Positions 53,990 through 64,000 of a DNA stretch of 64,000 bases are shown piece by piece. How positions within the stretch are numbered: the first letter of the stretch is position 1; every line of letters begins with the position of its first letter. A program made the translations under genes and the position numbers. The DNA is taken from the NCBI GenBank assembly GCA_037043455.1, contig JAWPHD010010963.1, positions 24,117 through 88,116 of the forward strand, in the 5' to 3' direction. Origin of the DNA: Cyrtodaria siliqua. Its lineage: Eukaryota > Mollusca > Bivalvia > Adapedonta > Hiatellidae. The notes under the pieces were generated by a model, which had not been told where the DNA came from, searched no databases, and saw only the letters and a program-made list of their open reading frames with translations.

Positions 53990-54100
53990 AAAAAATAAAC
54001 ATCTGCTGAGACTCAAACTTATGTGGTAGCAGTGGAATTCAGATGCTACTGCGAGATTCCGCGTTAGACCACTCTGCCAGGGGGCTATTAAGACACTGGC
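53990..54100 (-). repeat. tRNA-like SINE head, other family
   Basis: Minus strand CCCTGGCAGAGTGGTCTAAC fits a box A, and AAGTTTGAGTCTCAGCAGATG could be a decayed box B. Adjacent to the family A SINE. Confidence 0.5.
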
Positions 54101-54374
54101 CAATTGGAGTCGTTTCCATGCTTTTCATGTATTAAATAGATAAAAAGAAAGTGTGAACCTTTTACCAACTTTTAAAACAAGAAATCCGCTGATTCACATG
54201 TCTCGCCTAACGGGGGTGGGACTTAAAAATAAAAGATAAATGATGCTTAAATGAAAGTTTGTAAACATTTTAACAACTAAAAACAATGGAGTTTACAGTT
54301 TGCTGAGATGACACTTATTTGCATTTGTTTAAAAATACCATTCTATAAAAAAACAAATTAAAAAAAAATAATAA

Positions 54375-56080
54375 AAAAAATCATCAGCTCCAAAAAGTAG
54401 GTCAAGGTCATAGATTAAATCCATGCATCCAACAAGATGCACTACCCAAGACACAACTGTCAAAATAGAAGTTTTGTCTTCCAAAGATTAAGCTATAAAC
54501 TAGGTTTAAAGCATCTAGTGCATAATTATAGTTCATGAGAAAGTGATGCAAATGTAGCAATTAAAGTTATCTACCCTTTGCTTAGATGGTGAAGGTCACA
54601 TCCACATTTGCATTTTGACACGTTGTGAATTACTACCCAAGAAATAACTATAAGTGAAGTTTGAAAGGTGTAATGCATAAAGTTTGTGAAAAAGTGACAT
54701 AAACGCAAATGTTGAAAGCAAAATTTATTAAGTTATCTGCCCCTTGCTTGGAGGTTTAAGGTCACATCCACATTCGCTTTGTCAGGTTGCAATGTAATAC
54801 TCAAGATACAACTATAAGCAAAGTTTGAAAGGTCTTAGTGCATACAGATTGTGAAAACGTGACCTAAACGCAAAAGTTGAAGGTAAATATTATAATGTCT
54901 CACACCTCAATTAATTTTTCCATAGGGTTACTGTACAGCCTTTTCCAACATCTGAGCTTCAAAGCAGGGCAGCAGACATTGTTGTTGGTTTAATATCTTC
55001 AGTATAGCCAAGACCAGTAATTTAAAACAATAAAATACATAAGTTAGCCATTTTTTTTTTTTTTCTCGCTCATGTTTTGTGAACCCTATGGAAAATACAA
55101 AATTCATACACTATCTAGCTGAATATGCGGTGCTTCGGTCAAACAATTCTGAAATTTGAATCAAACCTCATATCAACATGGGATTTTCTGTATCATCTGT
55201 CTTTTACACTGCAGATGTATGCTAGAGCAAAGAAAAACCTATTTTTCAAATAAAAAAATTGCCTAAAATTGAGAAAAAATAGAATTATTTTCTGTTTTCC
55301 TTTTGTCTCTAGGTCCGCGAGCTTTCAGGGGAGATAATAGAGGTGTGAGACCATAAGGTTATCTATCTGTCCCTTGCTTGGACGGTCAAGGTCACATCCA
55401 CATTTGCTTTGTCACATTGCAATGTGCGACCCAAGATACAACTATAAATAAAGTCTGAAAGGTGTAGTGCATACAGTTTGTGGGAAAGTGACCTAAACGC
55501 AAATGTTGAAGGTAAAAATTATGAAGTTATCTGCCCCTTGCTTGGACGGTCAAGGTCACATCTACATTTGCTTTGTCACATTGCAATGTACCACTCAATA
55601 TACAACTATAAGCAAAGTCTGAAAGGTCTAGTGCACACAGTTTGTGAAAAAGTGACCTAAACGCAAAAGTTGAGGGTAGAAACTATTAAGTTATCTGCCA
55701 TTTGCTTGGAGGGTAAAGGTCACTTCCACATTTGCTTTGTCAGGTTGCAATGTACCACCCAAGATACAACAATAAGCAAAGTTTGAAAGGTCTAGTGCAT
55801 ACAGTTTGTGAAAAAGTGACCTAAACCCAAAAGTTGAACGTAAAAATTATGAAGTTATCTGCCCTTTGCTTGGCGGGTCATGGTCACATCCACATTTGCT
55901 TTGTCACGTTGCGCTGTACCACCCAAGATACAACTATAAGCAAAGTTTGAAAGGTCTAGCGCATACAATTTATGAGAAAATGACCTAACTTCACACAAAA
56001 CTTGAACGTTGACGCCTTCGCCTTTGCCGCCGTTTATTGCCGGAAAAGCAACACCTATGTTTCTTTTTTCTTTGAAAAAG
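54375..56080. repeat. Tandem 165-170 bp repeat, second array
   Basis: Same unit as 42330-43390 (TTATCTGCCCCTTGCTTGG, AGTGCATACAGTTTGTG, GTGACCTAAACGCAAA) and the same right end (GACGCCTTCGCC..CCGG, GCAACACC, AAAGCGAGAC). Interrupted by a 455-bp insertion. Both arrays share left and right borders, so the array itself is the dispersed unit. Confidence 0.82.
54897..55351. mobile_element. 455-bp inverted-repeat element nested in the array
   Basis: GTCTCACACCTCAATTA at the left and TAATAGAGGTGTGAGAC at the right are inverted over 16-17 bp with one mismatch. The 165-170 bp tandem repeat continues on both sides. No ORF. Target duplication not clear in the AT-rich flank. Confidence 0.8.
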
Positions 56081-56222
56081 CGAGACAATAATAATCATCA
56101 TACCTGCCCGATTCACTAGGTTTCTTGTTTGAACACATATTTGGAAGTTATATGTCATTTTGAAAATTCAGCAAAAACTCCTTGAAATCCTCATCTGATT
56201 AAAAAGTATGCACCGTATTCAC

Positions 56223-58759
56223 GCCTACTAGACTCCGCAACCGCCTCCAAAAAGAGGTGATAATACGACGTTTCGGAGACACTTCCGATGCAGTTGCGGA
56301 GAGTAAACTGAAGCAGCAACGGTAAGTGTGAATTTAATATTTTCGTTTTTTTCGACCCTAACTCGATCTTTTTCAAAAATCGGGGGATGTGGTACGATGT
56401 AGGAATGTTTTCCCTTCTTGTTTCATGTGTTAGTTTCGAAAATAAATCGAAAAATGTGGTCTGTAGAATTGTCATAAGTCAATCGACGAGTGTAATTTTC
56501 TCAACTGGACATGGTTTTTACTCCGTTTTCCTGCTGTTTTATGAGAAATCTGCCCACGAATAAGGTCTATGACTTTGACATCACCTATCTTTCATCGTTC
56601 AATGAAAAATATTCAATCGACTACAAACTGAAAAGAATTATGGTCATTTTTTATGAAGAGGCGGTGTCGGAGAGTAAGAGGCGGATTCGGAGAGTAAGAG
56701 GCGGTTTCGGAGACATAGATAAATAATATGTAAACGCGTGCAATTATTGTGAAAATTGTTTCAATAAATGCCGTTGTTACTGTTTCGTCCAAGAATATAT
56801 CTTCCGTATCACAAGTCAAATCGCACTTGGTGTAGTCATGGTCCTTTTTAGACCTTAGTCTATTCTTACGGAGATAGACGAGGAAGCCCGGTTGGGTTTG
56901 GAGGCTGAACAAAAGTTGCATTATACATATAATATACCTCTAAAGAACACAATTATAAAACTGTTTCCTATAGTTTTCAGATGTCTTCGTTGTTTCCAGT
57001 ATCAATTATGTTTTATCGAGGAAAATTCTGGAACGAGCTTGACAGATGAGAATATTTTAAAAAATCATTTTTTCTGTTATTGTTTAAAGTTTACAACAGT
57101 GTATCATTTCGTTTAAAAGGAAAACAATGATACTAGGTTAGATTTTCAATATTATATAATACAAAGTAGGGATACTGCAGAATATCAGTCACTATTTACG
57201 AAAATCGGACAATTTAAACAGCAAAATAAGATTATTTATTATGCCTATTTATAAATTGAAAATGAAAGTACTTCAAAAGTCATGAAAGAGAAGGCGTTCA
57301 GTTTAGACGGTAAAATGATGGTAAATAAAAGCATTAGGGTTTACTATGAACTCATAGTTTTACTAGGTTAAACTATGAACTCCTGTGTTTGTACAAACAA
57401 ATAATGTGTTACAAAATGATTTATAAACAATTTATTGAAATATAAAGTAATCCGTTGGCGGTTATGCGTATGCGTTTGTAGACAAAAGCCATAGTTTGCT
57501 CGGTAATGCGTCTTAGTTTAGAGGTCTATCGTCAGTTGTGACGTAGCCGGTGTATGTGTAGAATGGCATTTGTTCAATACAATACCAGTATGTACTAGAG
57601 TCAGGTAGGCATGGAATGAAACACACCTTTTTTTACAATTGACAGAAAATCTAGTTATTTTATAAAATGTTTTTTGTTTAAAGTTAATAGATTTCTACTT
57701 TAGTTTGAATTACACATTTATGTTATACATACAATGCAGTTTGGTATACATTTATACGTAAATTGTTGTTATTGTGTAATTTGGCAAATCAAAAAAAAGT
57801 TGTTCCATTTCATGCCTAACAGCCTATACTTGACGATAGATGCACATTGTTGCTGACCTTTTAGCTAAACATATATTTCTGGGAATCTGGTCCTCGGTAA
57901 ATAATTGTTAGGATATGATAATAAAAGGTATAAGATCGGCTTTGAAATTGATGCAAAATGAATAAAAAAAACAAAACTTTATAAGAACGCACCCAGTACT
58001 ATTATTGATAGAGTATTGTACTAAATGAATGTGCTTATCATTTATTTAGAATTCATTTGCATCTATTAAGCGATTTTGGATCAGATCAACTATAGGTTGC
58101 ATCGTGCATTTTACGGAAGATTCGGTAAATTTAGTAGCGACTAAGACTTATTGTTCAATGATGGGTAGGTTCAGTAACAAGTATTTGCACAACTAATTCA
58201 TCATAAACAATTGTATTGATACATTACTTATCAATTAAAATCAGTATAGATCTATTATATAGAGTGTATGTCTCCGAAACCGCCTCTTACTCTCCGAATC
58301 CGCCTCTTACTCTCCGACACCGCCTCTTCATAAAAAATGACCATAATTCTTTTCAATTTATATTCGATTGAATTTTTTTCATTGAACGATGAAAGATAGA
58401 TGGTTTCAAAGTAATAGACCTCATTCGTGGGCAGATTTCTCATAAAACAGCAAAAAAACAGTAAAAACCATGTCCAGTTGAGAAAATTACACTCGTCGAT
58501 TGACTTATGACAAATCTACAGACCACATTTTTCAATATATTTCATAACCAACACATGAAACAGGAAGGGAAACCATTCCTACATCGTACCACATTCCCCG
58601 ATTTTTGAAAAAGATCGAGTTAGGGCCGAAAAAAAAAGAAAATATTAAATTCACACTTACTGTTGCTGCTTCAATTTACTCTCCGCAACCGCATCGGAAG
58701 TGTCTCCGAAACGTCGTATTATCACCTCTTTTTGGAGGCGGTTGCGGAGTCTTGTAGGC
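56223..58759. mobile_element. 2.5 kb element with 494-bp inverted terminal repeats
   Basis: Left arm 56223-56716 and right arm 58267-58759 are reverse complements at high identity by eye. Outer end GCCTAC(T/A)AGACTCCGCAACC; the inner part of each arm has two to three copies of an 18-bp unit GGAGAGTAAGAGGCGG(A/T)TT. The 1.55 kb interior is AT-rich and without a recognised gene. Foldback-type architecture; no clear target duplication. Confidence 0.85.
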
Positions 58760-58769
58760 CTAATAGAAA

Positions 58770-59460
58770 GGTAACCTAATAGAAAATAGACTAAAAATTG
58801 TCAGGATACATAGATTTGTCTGAAAAATTAGTTTGTTTAAGTAAGTGACGGAAAGTGGCTCCCGACCAGTAGTATTTACCAAAGGCCACATAAAAAAATA
58901 CCCTATTTTAAGGGGCCGACCCTAAAACTTTTCATGCAAAGATTTAAAAAAAAAAATTAATAATAAATAAATAAAAAAAAATAAAAAAATGTTGATAATG
59001 CAAAAAAATCGAACTCAAGGTAAAGTAATTTAACATATTAAATTCATTATCCGAATTGATTTCATTATTGCGGGGAAAAAAGCCTTACCTACCTACCCTA
59101 TTTGTTTTGCCAGTGTTACCTGACACCAGGGCTTTATGCTGACACTGCCTGAACCACACATATTATTTTGTTTGGCCTAATGTTAGAATATAATATTATT
59201 ACCAAAATCTTGAATGTCCCGGTCCAAACCTGCGAATAGCACTGCTTGCATAAGTTTATATTCGTGTATTGCCCGATATAATTATTTTAGTGGAGCATGG
59301 GGCGAATTTATTATGGCGCGAAAATCGTCATGGCGGAATACATTTCATCATCGTAATGAAGTCTGTGACTGGAACTGATCATTTAGAATGTCTGACGGTA
59401 CATTTCAATAAATACAGTGGACTTGTTAATTACAAAACTTACACCGTGGTGCCTTTTTGT
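58770..59460. other. A-rich and mixed sequence, nothing firm
   Basis: Includes an A-rich tract (58940-59000) and a possible decayed repeat end CACATAAAAAAATACCC. No supported gene. Confidence 0.35.
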
Positions 59461-59509
59461 TGAGTTGAAAGTTCACCCTGCAAATGGCGCATGGGTACAA
59501 CAGGGGAGG

Positions 59510-60220
59510 TAAGTCATGTAACTGTAATCTACAACCGTGAACAAACTCCAACGAGTCGACCTGACCATGACCACAGACATATTAATAAAAATTTAATAAT
59601 TATTTGTTATTAGGTCTGTGAACTGAGATAGCACAATCACATCGCATACAACAACTACACCATTTTAATTGATTTACCACTACAAATATTTTTATTTTTT
59701 TTAATTACAAAGAAAAAAATCAACTACTTTTAACTGTTGTCAGTTTTAATAGAACCACAGGCAGGTCTTCCATTTCATGTTTTTTACAAAGATATCGATA
59801 GCCTACCGAAAAATATGTAGGCAAGTGGGTGAGACTATAACGTTATATTAGTATTTTAATGAAAGACAGTTTTTAAGTTTTTTATTTTAATAGGAACTGA
59901 TTTAGTTATTAACATCAAAATAAATACATTATTTTGGTCGTTTTTGGTATCAATTTCTCTTTTAAAAAAAAGTGTATATTTTTTAATAAAGTGTCCGCGC
60001 TTACTTTTCTTTTTGTTTTTGAAAGTTGGCGTTCGCGGGCGTTAAGATCCGACTTTTTGAAAATCTCAGGTTTTGTCATTATTTTATTATGGCAGCCCTG
60101 TCTTTCATCATCAGTCCTGTATGGCTGAAGTAGCGGCCCCTGTGGTAATTCACCCAACCAGCATAACACCGAGAATCATCAGAAATCTAACAAGTAGCTG
60201 CATGTCACTGGGTTTAGATT
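59510..60220. other. Stretch with one small inverted repeat
   Basis: CACAGACATATTAATAA..ATTAGGTCTGTG (about 59570-59620) can form a hairpin. Short ORFs on both strands have no recognised domain. Confidence 0.35.
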
Positions 60221-60369
60221 GAAGGTTTGGAAAGCTCCTGTTTGCAAAATACCAAATCAGGAGTCTCAGCCACAGAGGCTGGTAATTTTTTCCAACGAGA
60301 CACTGTTACAGAGGGGGGAAAACACACTAAATGTTTCGCTGCAAGATGGTAACTGTGTAAATTTCAGAG

Positions 60370-60580
60370 TGGTTATATATGGTGCGATAGGGTGTAGGTG
60401 TAACGAAAGCTCTTTGAACTTATTTGAATCACTCCCGATGTCTTCCTGGGTAAGACCAGTACCAAACAAGGAAGATAAAGTGTCTTGCTCAGGGATACAA
60501 CGCATATGGCAATGACGGGAATCGAACATACGACTTTTGGGTCCAACGCTCTACCACTAGACCACAGCGCTCCACTGTTG
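60370..60580 (-). repeat. tRNA-derived SINE, further family
   Basis: Minus strand GCGCTGTGGTCTAGTGGTAG and GTATGTTCGATTCCCGTCAT are clear box A and box B matches with tRNA spacing; body contains CAAGACAC-like TCTTGCTCAGGGATACAAC on the plus strand, as in other mollusc SINEs. Confidence 0.72.
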
Positions 60581-60739
60581 GCTCTTTGAACTCCATGGCT
60601 CCCTGGTTTTACATTCAAGGTGCTCCAGCATAGATCATTATAATATAGATGCGATAATGCTCGTGTTTCTATAGCGGTGGTGATATATCGTGCGACCGGC
60701 GTAACTGACCTGAAATGCATATATAGCCCCGACTAACTT

Positions 60740-61040
60740 GCAAACTGGGGCGGGGATGGTGGGGGTGTTGGGGGGGGGGGGGGTGTGTGAGGGGGTGAGG
60801 TAGGGCTCTGTAACGGGGGCGTATGTAATGGTGCGTTTTTGGCGTATATCTGACAATTTTTATTTTTTTTTAAATAAGAGAATTAACATTTGATACAGTT
60901 TATTACCTCCACTGTAAAATAAAATAAGACAAATGTTGACCCTTACCCCCTCCCCCCACCCCTCCCCACCCCTCCTCCACCCACCCACACTCTCTCCCAC
61001 GCCTCGCCCCTGCCCCCGCCCCGTTCCCACCCCCTCCGGC
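60740..61040. repeat. Paired G-rich and C-rich tracts
   Basis: G-runs including G14 at 60745-60805 on the plus strand face a C-rich tract (CCCCTCCCC words) at 60945-61040. The two can pair as a hairpin or each form a G-quadruplex on opposite strands. Arg/Gly-rich ORFs here are compositional. Confidence 0.65.
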
Positions 61041-61284
61041 TTCAGTATTTGTTGCATTTTTGGACTTTGCATTTTTTTCTTCATGTCTAGGCCCGGGCCT
61101 ATATGGCTTAAAAGTAGCTATGCCGATGCGTGCCGCTTGACTCTGGACCATTGTACTCTTGGGTGGGAGAGCTCCAAATGGTAGAACAGTACTCTAACGT
61201 GGGTCTTACAATTAAAGCTATTATCTAATACTCAGGAGATCATTGCCATTATTTATTTATTTTTTTATTTTGAGGTCTGGTAGT

Positions 61285-61638
61285 CAGGGGCGTAGCTTCC
61301 TATAGGCTGTGTAGGCCGGCCTACACCTTTTTCTGAGAAATCGAAAAAATAAAAATGCCAAAAATGCAATAAGAATCGGAGGCCTAGGGGGGTAAGGGGC
61401 TAAATTATAAAATCGCAACAAAATATACTCAAATATGATTCAGAGATACCCGATGGGTAAATGTTTTCAGCTTTTTTTTAGTTATAAGATATATAATTTA
61501 CGGTAAAAAGTAAGGACATTGATGCTTTTATAGACATATTCACCGGTACGAAATATACGCCAAAACGCACCTCCGACAGTCTAGCTGAAAACCATAGAAC
61601 TCGGCCTTCACATCATATTCAGCCAAACTACGCCCCTG
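61285..61638. mobile_element. 354-bp hAT-type MITE, CAGGGGCGTAG ends
   Basis: CAGGGGCGTAGCTT at the left and AAACTACGCCCCTG at the right are inverted; CAGGGGCGTAG is a familiar hAT terminus. GTAGT flanks both sides (61280-61284 and 61639-61643), a partial target duplication. Non-coding. Confidence 0.8.
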
Positions 61639-62140
61639 GTAGTTCAACCCATCGTGCACCAGCAGGGTAGTATCACCTGAACTGGTACCTTCAATGTACT
61701 TCGCCTTCTACATAAAAATAGGGAACCAGTTTACCGGAAGTTTGGACATATGCACGAGTTCTTCGCTTGCGGGAAACGAGCATGCAGAAAACTTCTGCGA
61801 GCCAGCAGAAAACTTCTGCGAGCCATCAGGCGACACTCTACCTCCCACGAGATGATTTGGCCGGATACAAGTACAAGAACACGCATAAATTCATATAATA
61901 GATAGATTTAAATGTTTTGTTATAAACTAGTCAGGTTGTCGTCCAAAGTCATCAACAACAAAAAATGGCGGCACAATTCAGAGACCGTGCAGGAGGGTAA
62001 TTCTGAAGCCCAGCGCAGGTTTGTGTTTACATAACCAAGATTGTCAGAATTTGTCACTATCAAAATAACACCGTTAGTGATTATTGGACATCGAAATGTT
62101 CTGCTAATGCTGCCAGGTCCTAAGCCAGAGGCATACACAG

Positions 62141-62554
62141 GTACATGAGGGTACCGACCCCCTTTTCGTACGCCGGATTCCGACCCATATTAGCCAGTAT
62201 TCCGTATGCCGGGTTGTGGTACGCCGTACGCCGACATCGCAGTTTTTCATACGCGTACGCCGTATTTTTCTCATAAAAAATATTTTTTTCCATCCAAAAA
62301 ATTAAATTTAAGCTAGTTTATGTCTCAGATTGCTGGAAATGCCTTTTCAGAGCACCTAGGTTTCAAAATTTTCCGGGGGGCATGCCTCCGGATCCCCCTA
62401 GAGAGCTCGGGCTCGGCAGCTGTGCGGCCTCGCATGGTTCAAATAGTATTCAAGATGCCAACCCTCTGTTAGGCAGTATTCCAGATGCCATGCCCAAAAA
62501 ATGCCAGTACTCCAGATGCAAGGGGGGGGGGGGGGGGGGTTGGTACCCTCGTAC
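62141..62554. mobile_element. Inverted-repeat element with GAGGGTACC ends
   Basis: Left GTACATGAGGGTACCGACCC and right GGTTGGTACCCTCGTAC are inverted apart from two extra bases. The interior repeats TACGCCG and AGTATTC(C/A)AGATGC; a G18 run sits near the right end. No transposase. Confidence 0.65.
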
Positions 62555-62579
62555 ATACTTCACATATAACCACTGAAGT

Positions 62580-63290
62580 ATCGCAACATAATCAATCATT
62601 GAAGAAAAGCGTCTTGTTACAAACTAAAAAATGCACTTAAAAACAAGAAATCGAATCAGGTTGGAGTTGGGGCGTGATCTGCATGCCTGACCTCCATATT
62701 AAGGGATTTGCCTCGGTTAAATTTCAGGGTGTTGGTGGCGCTCCATGGAACCTTTGCCTTCCTTGCCTTTCTTTTCATTCCCGATTCATGGAAAATTTTC
62801 ACCATCCCCACGACTGATAAAAGTCCATTTATTCAGTGAAATGTATACATGAAAACATGAGGATAGACCCTAAGAAGTATGTAGGAATACATTCGTGAGT
62901 TTGAAAAAAAAAAGTTTTAATTATTATATGTATATAAAGTGGGACAATATTTACCTTTTCTGCGATCACAAGACTCCATTAGCGCATTAGGTTTTCACCA
63001 TAGTATGTATTTCGTAATATGTATAGCCCGCTTAGTTCAGTCGGGAGCGATGTCCGACTACTTTACGCTCACGCACACTATTATTGCTGCGAGTGTAAAG
63101 AAAAGGTAATTTTAGTTTAGTCTTGCTTTTAATTAGTAAATATTGAATAATGTTTAGCGTGCAATGTTTGCGAACATAATTATTGTGTGTTTTATAAGCC
63201 AAAAGTTACGGACAGTGTCCCTTTAAAAGAGTACAACTGATTTTGTTTTACCTATTATGCATGTAGTATTTTTATATCAATGTTTTGTTT
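62580..63290. other. Stretch with a tRNA 5'-half-like segment
   Basis: GCCCGCTTAGTTCAGTCGGGAG (63028-63049) looks like a tRNA D arm with box A; no box B follows. It is succeeded by AAGAAAAGGTAATT, a donor-like site. Otherwise nothing recognised. Confidence 0.4.
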
Positions 63291-63294
63291 ACAG

Positions 63295-63830
63295 GCTAGG
63301 CATTGTAACATTTGGCCGTTAAGCATGGACACAAGTGTTTTTCTGGAAGTCAGGATCTGTTTGATAGTACTAGCCTTTCTACCACATCTGTGGAGCAAGA
63401 ATTAGATAGTGACTAGAGTGTTTTCATCTCTTCTGTGGGACTAGAATTTGATGCCGCCTGCATGACCCTTTGTACCTCACAGAGTCATAGCAAATTGGAG
63501 GTATGTTAGAGCTACTGCGCAATAGAATGAATTTACTGTATCTATTTTCACAACTTTTCTAAGTCTTAAAGCCACTATTCTGCCAACAACAGGCACATTT
63601 TACAGCAGATGTACTGTTTCAAAGCCTACTTATGATAGGTACATGTGTAACTTATATATGTTACGAAGCTGAACTCTATAACTTCAATATAAACATCACT
63701 CTATTGTTATCAATGCCAAAGCATCTAATTACGAGTTACCAACTCTTAATTAATTTTACGCATATTCAATTATGGGTATTTCAAGTACACGTGAATAAAT
63801 CTAGACTCTTAAAATGAATTAAATAACATA
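63295..63830 (+). repeat. Dispersed unit, uninterrupted copy
   Basis: Matches the flanks of the hAT-like insertion at 44084 (GCCAACA..GGCACATTTTAC; GAGTTACCAACTCTTAATT). Its left part, from an acceptor-like TTGTTTACAG (63295) to a donor-like GAGGTATGT (63501), has an exon look with TTSVEQELDSD and SSVGLEFDAACMTLC separated by a stop; no family recognised. Confidence 0.5.
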
Positions 63831-64000
63831 AAAAGGTAAACATAGCGATTTCATGCCTGCAGAGGTTTAATAGACTTAATTGTTAATATTTACAGCCAAA
63901 CAAAACATGCATGTAGGACTGCCGAATGGTAAAGCAGGTAGGTAGTGGTTACCGGTATTAATGATATATTTTAATGTCATGCTCCCAAAGTGATTATAAG

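Noticed and set aside
56191..56921. ORFs of 71-102 codons around the left arm as small genes
   Set aside because: They fall on or across the inverted terminal repeat, and a matching ORF occurs in the other arm, so they are shadows of the repeat.
60860..61184. Gly/Arg-rich and Pro-rich ORFs
   Set aside because: Result of the C-rich tract read in different frames; no conserved motif.
62941..62990. Minus-strand start MESCDRRK with a GTAAAT donor as DDX27 exon 1
   Set aside because: No similarity to the DDX27 leader, and the distance and lack of further evidence make it arbitrary.

Overview
The window looks like nuclear DNA of an invertebrate animal, most likely a bivalve mollusc. The reasons are a conserved metazoan gene split into many small GT-AG exons, very dense interspersed repeats (including families ending in GACGGACGG-type strings, as I recall from clam and mussel genomes), tRNA-derived SINEs, several hAT-like elements and many minisatellites. 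There is no prokaryotic organisation. Most open reading frames are accidental, and the longest ones are tandem repeats with a unit divisible by three.

The one gene I can reconstruct is an orthologue of DDX27 (yeast Drs1), a nucleolar DEAD-box RNA helicase of large-subunit ribosome biogenesis. It runs on the minus strand. Nineteen exons are recognisable from 38085 down to 1563, all with GT/AG borders and compatible phases. The first coding exon or exons (roughly 50-60 residues by comparison with human DDX27) were not found. The helicase core is in exons between 29727 and 11357 and the basic C-terminal tail in exons between 9047 and 1563. Three features question whether this copy is functional: an in-frame TAG at the start of the motif V exon, avoidable only by an AG six bases downstream, and substitutions in motif Ia (PTHELA for PTRELA) and motif V (AMD for ATD).

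The introns are crowded. They hold a 78-copy 25-bp minisatellite with a 15-unit higher-order repeat (6112-8075), a 50-bp minisatellite seeded on an exon's splice acceptor (12006-12709, resuming at 19170) and split by a 6.5 kb tandem pair of insertions (12710-19169), a 52-bp array seeded on an exon's splice donor (2500-2800), 39-bp, 42-bp and 51-bp satellites, a hAT-like element carrying a broken zinc-finger segment (22667-23654), remnants of a Crypton-type (KIAA1958/DUF3504) tyrosine recombinase (34673-36433), and a 20-bp array that looks like an amplified SINE box A (37334-37778).

From about 38.1 kb to the right end I recognise no conserved gene. This part holds tandem 150-170 bp repeat families, SINEs, a 1.7 kb hAT-like insertion (44084-45764) with a likely empty-site paralogue near 63.6 kb, a 2.5 kb element with almost 500-bp inverted terminal repeats (56223-58759), smaller inverted-repeat elements and several long palindromes. 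All similarities to named families are from memory and by eye; nothing was searched or aligned by program.
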